Part shown: positions 24,857 through 34,501 of the stretch, one piece after another
Layout of the letters: each line of letters begins with the position of its first letter
Position numbering within the stretch: the first letter of the stretch is position 1
DNA from: Polytrichum commune
Taxonomy: Eukaryota > Streptophyta > Polytrichopsida > Polytrichales > Polytrichaceae
Assembly: GCA_950295325.1 (NCBI GenBank)
Contig: OX485806.1
Span: 5,394,001 to 5,458,000, forward strand
Direction of reading: 5' to 3'
Length of the DNA: 64,000 bases
Notes under the pieces: generated by a model
Database searches by the model: none
What the model was told of the DNA's origin: nothing
Seen by the model: only the letters and a program-made list of their open reading frames with translations
Made by a program: the position numbers and the translations under genes

Positions 24857-25062
24857 TTTGGGTCGAGCGACCCAAACTGTGCCTGCTCTAGTTTGGGTCG
24901 AACAACCCAAACTGTGCCTGCCCCTAGTTTGGGTCGAGCGACCCAAACTGTGCCTGCCCCTAGTTTGGGTCGAGCGACCCAAACCAAGCATGCCCTAGTT
25001 TGGGTCGAGCAACCCAAACCAAGCATGCCCATAGTTTGGGTCGCTCGACCCAAACCAGGCAT
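24857..25062. repeat. Palindrome array in element A intron 2
   Basis: Six copies of TTTGGGTCG-NN-CGACCCAAA at ~37-40-bp spacing, separated by TGTGCCTGCCCC or CAAGCATGCCC-like linkers. Centre dinucleotide AG (or CT on the other strand); two copies have a single mismatch (CAACCC). The array lies wholly inside the intron between the two parts of the methyltransferase-like motif. Confidence 0.9.
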
Positions 25063-25088
25063 ATAGATCGACGAGGTTAGTTTCTTAC

Positions 25089-26420
25089 CATTGCTGCAAA
25101 AATCGGTTTGGAGCCCCCGAAGACGTTGAAGATGAAGTCCCCCCTCTTCGTGAGGGTCCTCATCATCCGCAGGTAAAAATCCATCCGCAGCTCATCCGCG
25201 GGGTAGTTGGCGTACTTCGCCTCGTCGTACAAGCTCCTGCTGGTGCCCAACCCTTCTGGGACTTGGAAAAGCTTTTCCATCCGGGCTATAGGATGGTTTG
25301 GCACCTTCAGCAGCTCAGCTTTGTACACGAAGTACAAGCACAGCACACAGACTATCTTCGTCTTCTTGTCTTTCAATGAGCTGTACGCCCCCTCCGCCGG
25401 TGCAGCAACGTAATGAGATTTTGAGACGGCGTACTCTGGTTGCAATTTACGCACGATCTCGTACACCTGCTCCGCCCTCCTGTCCTCGACAATCCACAAC
25501 CAGACGTCGACCTCCCTGAATTTGGGGCTGGCGTAGTCCACAAACTTGGTGAAGAACGGCTCGTAAAACGGGGTGCTCATTGTCCCCTCGAATGAGGCTC
25601 CAGGAATGTTCCTGAAGTCTATCATTCCGAAGGGGAAGCGGTCCCCAGCTGCAGTCCTGATCGCCATCCTGGACTCAGAGCCCGGCCAACCTTGGATCTT
25701 TAGAGGTTCGAGGGAGACCAAGTTGAAGTGAGCTTCGCCCTCGAACCTGACGATCTTCTTCTCCTTTATAAAGTTGGAGAAGGCACGCGCGGAGTGTTCG
25801 GGAAGCGCCCGGTTCCTCCCCCCCTTCACAAACTTGGACCTGAGGAAGTCGTCTCCCGCCTCCCTCATGAGTGCCGCCATGGACGCACTAGTGAACTTGT
25901 ACTCGGCTTTGAATGCCCTCCAGTGCGCCTCGTCAACCTCTCCGTCCACGATGAGCTTCTTCTCGGGCACCAGCTTGTGCAGCTCTTGGACAATGGTCGT
26001 CTTCTTCTTCCTGTTCTCCGTCCATTCCTTCAAGGTGTAGCATGAAGGGACGAAGATCTTTGGCTTCGTGAAGACGATCTTTGGGTGAACCCAGCATCTC
26101 TTCGCCGTCGGCTCCACGTGGAGGATGTGGGACGCCGCCTTTCCCACCTCTGTCTCTGAGAGACCTTGAAGAGCTCTAAAGAACTCCCTCACTAGTGGCT
26201 TCATTTGCTTGAAGCGCGCAGTCTGGTTGTACAGAATACCGGTGTCGGGATCGATGAGGTCTCCCGTCTCGTGTTTTTCGAAGACAGTCTTCCATTTTGT
26301 CCACACGGAGTCGGACGCTGTGATCAAGTAGATTTCTCCTCTTAGCTCGTTATATTTTTTTTGCTTGTGGCTAGCGTTGTCAATAGAGGAGAATTTATTG
26401 ATCATCTGGTATTTGAAGTC
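25089..26420 (-). CDS. Element A exon 2: degenerate permuted N6/N4 DNA-methyltransferase-like domain
   Basis: 444 codons, phase 0 on both sides (acceptor TTCAG, donor ATG|GTAAGA). The C-terminal half resembles beta-class DNA methyltransferases in motif order: FGMIDFRNIPG stands where motif IV (DPPY) is expected, then VWLWIVEDRRAEQVYEIV, a Phe/Tyr-rich strand, then ELRMDFYLRMMRTLTKRGD and FNVFGGSKPIFAAM, which mirrors 'L...I......GD.VLDPF.GSGTT..AA..LG' of motif I, completed by MSGLN in exon 3. The catalytic Pro-Pro-Tyr and the motif-I Asp are not conserved, so the fold would be inactive as an enzyme but could still bind DNA. Same features in B (50866-52191). Assignment is by motif comparison only. 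Confidence 0.5.
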
Positions 26421-26492
26421 CTGAACATGAAGTCAAGAACATATGTTAGAGAACACATCATGAAAAAAATGGAACAGCAGTTTAAGACATGC

Positions 26493-26756
26493 CAATAGTT
26501 TGGGTCGATCGACCCAAACTTTAAATCTGATGAAGACTATAAGACATGCCAATAGTTTGGGTCGATCGACCCAAACTTTAAATCTGATGAAGACTATAAA
26601 ACATGCCAATAGTTTGGGTCGATCGACCCAAACTTTAAATCTGATGAAGACTATAAAACATGCCAATAGTTTGGGTCGATCGACCCAAACTACAAAACTT
26701 GGGAAGAAAATAAAACAATACAAGAGTTTGGGTCGATCGACCCAAACTTACTCACC
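26493..26756. repeat. Palindrome array in element A intron 1
   Basis: Five copies of AGTTTGGGTCG-AT-CGACCCAAACT, four of them 59 bp apart with the spacer TTAAATCTGATGAAGACTAT. All share centre AT. The rightmost copy begins a few nucleotides after the exon 1 splice donor. Confidence 0.9.
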
Positions 26757-28105
26757 TCCCATTTTGGGTTCTTGTCTTTTGCATTCTCCCTTTCCTTGGG
26801 CGGCCTGCCGTAGAACTCCCACACATCCCTCGAGGCCATTATATTCCTAATCCAGGATGCCTGATACGCCCTCTTTTTATTCCCCATGTTGAAAAACCTG
26901 GAGATGTCACTGAGGACGGTCTCGTTGTCCGACCAAACCACCAGTGCCTTCCATACCTTCAGCTTCTCCTTCTGGTTGTTGGGGTCGTCCCATTCAATCA
27001 TCAGCTGGATTTTTTTGGAGGCCTCTACACTGTGCTGGCCGTCAATCAGCCAGAAATCTCCTTTAGAAATCGCCGGCCACATATCAGCCGTAGGCATTCT
27101 TTTTAGCCCCTGGGGCATCACGACAATTGTCTACCTGTCGTCCTTGAACTGCCCTCCCAAGATTTGAGCGACCATCCAGTCGACATAGGCATCCTCCTTG
27201 GCTCGGACACACTTTTCAGGTGGCGCAAGGTGGCATTGTGCAATGTTCACCTCGAACTTGAAGTCCCTGCCCATGAAGAAGCAATGGAGGCATTTCGTCT
27301 CAAAATTGTCGTTGATTTTTTGAATTTCCCCAGCATCAACCTCTTGGCCAGGCTTGGGCATCCGCAACTCTGGCGAAACTGGCTCGGTGGTCATGACTGA
27401 TGACTCTCTTGCCCTTTTCGACGGGGTCGTCTGCCGACTTCCGGACGGGGTCGTCTGCCGGCTTCCTGAAGGAGTTGGCGTCTCGCTGTCAGCCGGAGTC
27501 GAGGTAGTGCTCGGTCTTCTAGAATCTGCCGGAACCGCCAGCGGAATCCTCACAGATTGGGGTCTGGAGGAACCTGCTCCTTCTTCTGTCTTGGCCTTCC
27601 GCCTGACAGGTTGTTGCGTTTTTGGTTTGCTTTGCAACGCTTTATTCAAAACCGTGATCGCTTGTTTCAGTTTTGTGAACCTGCTAGCGACCTTGGTATT
27701 CGATACAGTGCCATCTATGAAGATGGTCTCCGGTTTTATTATCTCCGGGTCAACGCACGTCTCCTTGGCGTATAGGGGGTCGAAAGCCTCGGAGAATTGG
27801 TGCATGAACATATGCACGTTCTGCACTGCGGAGTTCTCTAGAATAACGTCAACGTGCTCCCCGAGAGCTTGGACGGAAGCAACCTCCCATCCCGTCAGCG
27901 TTGCCCAGGTGTGTTGCTCGTGGGTCCCCACTTTCACCACGAACAAGAGCTTGTACTGGGAGGCTTTCACAACCTGAACGGACCACGCAAAAACAATCCC
28001 ATCCTTTGGGACGTATGAGTCGTCCTGTGGAGTTTCGTACTCCTCCCAAAGGTAGTCTGGGGCGAGCATGAACCACCTCTCTCCAGGTCTCTTTTTAGTG
28101 GCCAT
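26756..28105 (-). pseudogene. Element A exon 1: N-terminal domain plus ParB/DGQHR-like domain, with in-frame stop
   Basis: 450 codons from ATG at 28103-28105 to donor GAG|GTGAGT. A TTACAG acceptor directly abuts the ATG, so a leader intron precedes it. Residues ~1-110 form a domain with WEVASVQALGEHVDVIL (homologous in B); a Ser/Thr/Pro-rich linker follows, then CLHC...MGRDFKFEVN, and the ParB-like core FWLIDGQHSVEAS with KVWKALVVWSDNETV, GNKKRAYQASW and PPKERENAKD. ParB/DGQHR proteins use an Arg after Gln-His; here it is Ser. The frame carries one TAG (27131-27133) where the B copy has CAG (RQTV), a C-to-T change. This copy is therefore probably a pseudogene unless read through. Confidence 0.6.
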
Positions 28106-28496
28106 CTGTAAGTCCAGAAATAAAATTGTTAGTTTAGGTCGATCGACCCAAAGTTTTTCAACTTGGATTGAACATCAGTGCGAATTGAAGGGTGCTCTAC
28201 TGGCCATCATGAAGAGGTTTGGGTCGACCGACCCAAACCCAAGCCTCGAATAGCCTAATCTTATAAGAATTATTGGTAGAGTTCGGGTCTTAAGAATATG
28301 AATATATTGAATATTGTGTAGTGGTCAAATTATCCAACATGAGAGCAATTTTCGGTGACCTTCTAGAGCCGCGCTGGACGTATGTGGACATGCCAGCAAA
28401 TATCAGACGATTTCAAATTATAGCCATTTGAATATAATTTCTTGTTGATGGTGGGAAGGATGTTTATCTTGGGATATTGGATTTGTAGGTTGCAGA

Positions 28497-28802
28497 GTTT
28501 GGGTCGAGCGACCCAAACCAGCTGCAGAGTTTGGGTCGCTCGACCCAAACCAGCTGCATAGTTTCGGTCGAGCGACCCAAACCAGCTGCAGAGTTTGGGT
28601 CGAGTGACCCAAACCAGCTGCAGAGTTTGGGTCGAGCGACCCAAACCAGCTGCAGAGTTTGGGTCGAGCGACCCAAACCAGCTGCATAGTTTGGGTGGAG
28701 CGACCCAAACCAGCTGCAGAGTTTGGGTCGAGCGACCCAAACCGCCTGCAGGTTTTGGGTCGTTCGAACCCAACCAGCTGCAGAGTTTGGGTCGGTCGAC
28801 CC
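28497..28802. repeat. 32-bp tandem array of element A palindromes
   Basis: Ten or so units of AGTTTGGGTCGAGCGACCCAAAC + CAGCTGC at 32-bp spacing, centre AG or CT, with scattered mismatches. The spacer CAGCTG is itself a palindrome. The array lies in the presumed 5' leader of the ParB/MTase/HAD gene, just inside a TATA box. Confidence 0.9.
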
Positions 28803-28840
28803 AAACTAGCTGCCCAGTTAATTCTTTATGGGTTTGGGGT

Positions 28841-28850
28841 TTTATATAGA
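28841..28850 (-). promoter_or_regulatory. TATA box for the element A leftward gene
   Basis: Minus-strand TCTATATAAA immediately upstream of the 32-bp palindrome array and ~740 bp from the ATG at 28105. A leader intron ending TTACAG before the ATG would remove most of the gap. Confidence 0.45.
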
Positions 28851-28899
28851 GGTTTCGGGCGTCTACCGAAACCGTAGTGTTTCCATATTCACCCATAAT

Positions 28900-30010
28900 G
28901 TTTTACGCTGCATATACAATGCTTATACATTGTATATGCATGAAGACCCTAAAGGCTAAGAAGCAGGTTATGTTGAATGAGATAAGTTACCTTGATGCAA
29001 GCTCTACCAATCTGATGTTGTTTTGCGAATAGGTTTTGCGAATCTGATTCTTAGAATCTGATTACACCTGAACACTCAGATATCACTAACACTCACTAGA
29101 ATTCCACTCACTAGATTTCACAAACAACTCACAGACACTTCAAAACAACAAAAACACTCTGAAATCACTACAACGGCGCACTTTAAAACAAAAACACACT
29201 CCTAACCAACAAACACACTCTGAAATCACTCAATGCTCGTATTTTTAAACAAAACAACACTCCTAAACAACAAACACACTATGAAATCACTCAATGCGGA
29301 TACTTTTACACAAAAACACTACCCTACTACAATCACTCCTAAACCCTTACAAGAAGAAGAGAGAATGAGAGACGGCGAGAAGAATGAGAGAAGAGAGAAG
29401 GAGAGTATGAGAGAATGAGAGAATGAGTGTAAGTCGAAAGGCGCCGCTTGCAGTCCTAACCAACAAACACACTCTGAAATCACTCAATGCTTGTATTTTT
29501 AAACAAAACAACACTCCTAATCAACATACACACCCTGAAATCACTCAATGCGCATATTTCTACACAAAAACACTTCCCCAACCCCTAAACACACTCTACA
29601 ATCACTCCTAAACCCTTACAAGAAAAAGAGAGAATGAGAGAAGAGGGTTACAAGAATCAGAGAGGTGGAAAGGAATGAGAGAGAGAATGTGGGAAGCGGC
29701 GTTAGGCGGAGGCGCCGCTTCACGACAAGGTGAGAAATGAGGGAGAGAAAGGAGGGAGCTTGGCGCGGAGGGAGTTAAATAGACAAAGCGAAGGGTCGCC
29801 ATGGGACCCAATCTGGGCCATGGGAGCGCCCCGAGCCCATCTACGGCTCACAAGCCTCGCGGGCAGCCACCTTGCCATGTGTCAACACCTTATTGGTGAT
29901 GGTGGCTACCCGAGGCTTCTGGGGTGCACACTTGGCGCCTAGCGGCCACCCGGCCTCCTGCCCGCCAAAGCCCGGCCCCGGCCTTCTAAGCCGCTATCTA
30001 TAGCGGCTTA
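28900..30010. repeat. Low-complexity centre of element A
   Basis: 29090-29620 is built of imperfect repeats of ACAAACACACTCTGAAATCACT and GAGAGAATGAGAGA-like tracts. 29690-29990 turns GC-rich with GGCGCCGCTT and CGGCCACC motifs. Element B has an equivalent order (CTCTCAAGC repeats at 54640-54960, then a GC-rich block at 55010-55350). No gene seen. Confidence 0.6.
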
Positions 30011-30533
30011 GCCCAAAAATCGAAAAGCAACATAGCCTAAGGTATTGCACATAATTAACACCATCACCAACTCTGATTTTAATGGTGTTCAATTCAATGG
30101 TCCCGCGTTGGAATTGCTTACATCATAGAATGAATCCATTATTTGTTTTAGTATTTGAATAATGTAGTCATATGGAGTAAGATGAGAGCGATACAAAGTC
30201 TAAGAGGAGTATTTCATAAGTAAATTGCAATTCTCAATGCAATTGCACGGTGCAACAATTAAAATATGGTGACAATTTACATGGTCAAGGGTTTAGTGCT
30301 CTCTATTGTAATTTCTATAACCCAAGTTCGTAGAAGATAAGGCTCTAGCATACAATGGATATTACCCACCCAAGTAGCATTAAATTCAACATTTATATCA
30401 GTACATAGAAGTTGACATTTGAAGTACATGGGAGATACACAAAGATTACAAATTTATCTACTGCAACCCCATGGAGTTCAACATCATATGAAGCCATTTA
30501 AGCATTAAGCTTGATGTTCGATGATCCCTCCAA

Positions 30534-30573
30534 CCTAAACCCTAAACCCTAAACCCTAAACCCTAAACCCTAC
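30534..30573. repeat. Interstitial telomeric repeat (CCTAAAC)n
   Basis: Five to six tandem copies of the plant telomere unit CCCTAAA. An inverted, degenerate counterpart (CTAGGGTTTAGGGTTTATGGG) lies at about 32228-32248. Confidence 0.9.
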
Positions 30574-32600
30574 ACACCGCAAGCCTTAAATGAATGGCAC
30601 ATAAGGTTAAATGACAGGGCCTTAGTGCTTGTAGTTTCCAATACAAATGTATATTGTCTTGACAACATCCTAATCATATGTGCTCACGATCATGTCAACC
30701 AATATTAAGTTATAACAATGTCTGTCTAAAAAAAAGAGTATAATAACTTGATTATAGTATATATGATCTTCATACTAGATTTCAAATGGACTTCATGATA
30801 GTTTCAAACATCCTTGAAAGAGTGAACTAAAAAGTCCTATTCGTGATGGAATTCCCATTAATGCCTTTCACATAGGTTATCCATTGCCACACTTGTATGT
30901 TGGACAATGGATCAACGTTGTGTGCACACATTACAAACGTCACATGTTCTTTTAAAGCTTTTCTCATTTTATTGTTGCAAATTGAAAGTTGGCCAATTTA
31001 TTCAAATTTTTCATGAGATCAATTCCTTGTTTTCAATGTATAAGTCCTCATGTGAAAGTCTTCATAATGACATAAACTGTAATTATTGTATTTGGTGGCT
31101 TTGGCTATATGAAGTTTCATAATGTTCCCACATATATTGTCAAGATATTATTTGAAATAAACCATAATATTTGAGTCCAAGTAGAGTAATATCCTGGAAG
31201 TACATAATTTAATTTGTATGCAATGCATCAATGTGAAGTTGTGGAGGATGGGTTCTCAAAATCACTTATCAAATATCATTTTCTTCCCAATGGTGCATGT
31301 CATAGGCACATAAAATGAGACAGTCTACCCCCATCAACAATAATTTTAATTTTTTTGACAAATATTGTTATAGGATATTGGAAGATATATTGGAGATCTT
31401 TCTTTATCATTTTTTTTTCATATCCTTACTAACACTATATTCAAACATGTAACTTCAACATATTACCATAGATAATATTGAGTGTTTGAGTTTACATTTG
31501 ATGTTACTTACTTTCATAGTGGTATTAGTATTGAGTAGATGCGTTCGTATTTATTGTATCAAACTCTAAATATGTTATTTATTGTAGGGACACTACAACA
31601 CTACATTTTTTGTCAAACATTTTTTTAAACAAATAAAGTTAACTACATTTTTTTGACAGGTCAAATCACAAATAACTTAAGTTACAAAACCCAACTACAC
31701 AAAATATGATATCTAGTGTTTGATACCCTATATACAAGCGCATGCACTAAATATCAATAACCATATGAAAGTCAGTGACATAAAATGTAAACTCTCACAA
31801 TAAGTATCATCTATGGTAATATGTAGAATTTACATGTTTGCAATTAGTGTTAGGAAGGATGTGAAAAGAAAAAATTTACGTGAAAGTAGAAGGTAAGCGA
31901 CACATTTATGTGTAACAATAATTGTCAAAGATTTAAAAATTAATGTTGAGCATAGTAGAGTGGTAACAACACTAAATATAATGAAACACACACCCCATAT
32001 TTTGTGTAGTTATTTCATCACGGAATTAGCAATGTCATTTGATGGTTGGCGCCACGAAGAGCCACGAAGGCCACACATTAGTAAACTTGAAGTGAACTTC
32101 AAGATGGATTCAAATATCATTAATAGATTGAACTAAAACGCCACATTGGTAGTTAGTATCCCTTTAACAACGTCCACATACGTTCCTCATTGCCACACTT
32201 GCATGCGAGATAATAGAGCAATGTTCTAGGGTTTAGGGTTTATGGGAGACAAATAAATAATTTTATTCATCACGACAATGGCCTCAAGCCTTGGAAACCC
32301 TTTCATAATTGCAGCCTCCAAATGGCCCAAACCCCACCTAAATAGGTTTACACTTGAAAGCATTGAATGGAGTTAAAATATTGGTTAAAATATACCGTCA
32401 TGACACTTGAAAAAATTAATGTGGCCGCCACCCTTCCTCCCAACGGCGTATGTCATATCCACAAAAGACAAAAAAAAGAAGATTAAATATCATAGACTAA
32501 GTCATATGACGGCTGGGGTATCAGAGGGGCATTGATAGATGCGCATTTTCCACTATAAACAAAAAACGGGGAATTATGTTAGGAGGTTTTGAAATAATCA
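30574..32600. other. AT-rich central spacer of element A
   Basis: No gene. Contains a MITE (31695-32009) and duplicated modules ending ...CATTGCCACACTTG (about 30890 and 32195). Confidence 0.5.
31695..32009. mobile_element. MITE, ~315 bp
   Basis: Ends CTACACAAAATATGATAT and ATTTTGTGTAG with internal CACTAAATAT motifs. It aligns along its length with 55722-56069 in element B (shared CAAGCGCATG/CAAACGCATA, GGTAATATGT, GGTAACAACACTAAAT). Non-coding; a CACTA-like end motif suggests a non-autonomous CACTA derivative. Confidence 0.6.
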
Positions 32601-32614
32601 AAATATGAGAACAA

Positions 32615-32668
32615 GGCGGGAAAGGCATCCAATGAGGAAGTCCGAGAAACGGAGGTGGATAGTATAAA
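32615..32668 (+). promoter_or_regulatory. Promoter of element A DUF7869 gene (E2F-like site and TATA)
   Basis: GGCGGGAA at 32615-32622, the canonical E2F motif, lies 41 bp upstream of TATAAA (32663-32668). A C-rich start region and a GAG-rich leader follow. The element B gene has GGCGGGAA (57393-57400) just before TTTAAATA. Transcription in S phase is possible. Confidence 0.4.
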
Positions 32669-32920
32669 GGGACGCACCCCCCAAAATTCAGTCCTTTTTT
32701 GCTCTTCTCCCACTCTTGAATTCGTGGAGAGAACTCTTAGTCGGAGCTATACTTCAAGGTTCGTGCATGCTTCCGTTCATTAGCACTTATCCACAACATG
32801 CAAGTTCATGAGCACCTATCCACAGCATGGAAGCCCACCGTGAACTTTGCAATGAGCTCAAAATCAACACATTTCGGATTATCCGCCGGATTTTGAGGGT
32901 TTTAGGGTGACTCTTATCAG

Positions 32921-34290
32921 GTTTGGGTCGGTCGACCCAAACCCCTCCGCTAGTGTGGGCGGGTTTCAGCCTGACCCTGATCATCTGAGGAGTCCATCTT
33001 GCCCCTCAAGGTTTGGGTCGGTCGACCCAAACCTTTACTCTCATGAGGCAGTTACTAGGGTGGACACGGAGTCCATCCTGCCCCTCAATGTTTGGGTCGG
33101 TCGACCCAAACCCACCCTCACATGGGGCAAGTACTAGGGTGCGCATGGAGCCCATGCTGCCCCTCAATGTTTGGGTCGGTCGACCCAAACCTATCCCCTC
33201 GTGAGGCAGGATCTAGAGTGGACAAGGAGCCCATCCTGGCCCTCAAGGTTTGGGTCGGTCGACCCAAACCTATCCCCTCGTGAGGCAGGGTCTAGAGTGG
33301 ACAAGGAGCCCATCCTGGCCCTCAAGGTTTGGGTCGGTCGACCCAAACCTATACCCTCATGAGGCAGGTACTAGGGTGGACACGGAGTCCATCTTGCCCC
33401 TCAAGGTTTGGGTCGGTCGACCCAAACCCACCCTCACATGGGGCAGGTACTAGGGTGCACACTGAGCCCATCCTGCCCCTCAATGTTTGGGTCGGTCGAC
33501 CCAAACCTATACTCTCATGAGGCAGGTACTAGGATGGACACGGAGTCCATCCTGCCCCTCAAGGTTTGGGTCGGTCGACCCAAACCTATACCCTCATGAG
33601 GCAGGTACTAGGGTGGACACGGAGTCCATCCTACCCCTGAAGGTTTGGGTCGGTCGACCCAAACCCACCTTCACATGAGGCAGGTACTAGGGTGCACACG
33701 GAGCCCATCTTGTCCCTGAAGGTTTGGGTCGGTCGACCCAAACCCACCTTCACATGAGGCAGGTGCTAGGGTGCACACGGAGCCCATCCTGCCCCTGAAG
33801 GTTTGGGTCGGTCGACCCAAACCCACCTTCACATGAGGCAGGTACTAGGGTGCACACGGAGCCCATCCTGCCCCTGAAGGTTTGGGTCGGTCGACCCAAA
33901 CCCACCTTCACATGAGGCAGGTACTAGGGTGCACACGGAGCCCATCCTGCCCCTGAAGGTTTGGGTCGGTCGACCCAAACCCACCCCCACGTGAGGCAGG
34001 TACTAGGGTGGACTTTGAGCCCTTCCTGCCCTATAAGGTTTGGGTCGGTCGACCCAAACCTTATCCCACAGTGGGCATGTACTAGGTTTGACCCATCCCA
34101 GTGCCCTTACATAATTTGGGACGGTCTACCCAATCCATCCCCGCTGTGTGGGTGCTCTCTGTGATGAGCCTGAACCCATCTTGCGAAAACGTTTGGGTCG
34201 CTCGACCCAATTTATCCCCACTGTTTGGATGGAATCTGGATGACCATGATCCCATCGTGCCACAAGGTTTGGGTAGGTCGACCCAAACCT
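32921..34290. repeat. 79-bp tandem array of element A palindromes
   Basis: Fourteen units at an exact 79-bp period from 33010 to 34037, plus a first copy 89 bp earlier and three degenerate copies to 34290. Each unit is GTTTGGGTCG-GT-CGACCCAAAC followed by CTCATGAGGCAGGTACTAGGG and GGAG(T/C)CCATCCTGCCCCTCAAG. All centres are GT. The array fills the presumed leader intron of the downstream DUF7869 gene, between the promoter and the acceptor at 34497. Confidence 0.92.
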
Positions 34291-34501
34291 AGACCCACCG
34301 TGTGGATGGGCTCTAAATGATAGTGTGTCCACTGGCCAACCCAAACCTTTACAGAGCCAATGGCATAGCAGTCATACGAACATGTATGAACACTGAGTAT
34401 TTGCAATATTTTTTATATAAGATGGTTTTTGTATTATTCGATTGGAACCTACAATTTTTGTGGTTTCTTGATAAGGTTCAATGTTCATGTGTGTAGGCAG
34501 A

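Noticed and set aside
33006-33678. Series of overlapping 60-70-aa ORFs
   Set aside because: They are regular shadows of the 79-bp array, each shifted by one unit and including the palindrome as FGSVDPN or VWVGRPK. No start or conservation beyond the repeat.
28497-34290. CRISPR-like arrays (32-bp and 79-bp direct repeats)
   Set aside because: Spacers are repeated as well as the palindromes, the context is a plant nuclear transposon, and no cas-like gene is near. These are tandem repeats.
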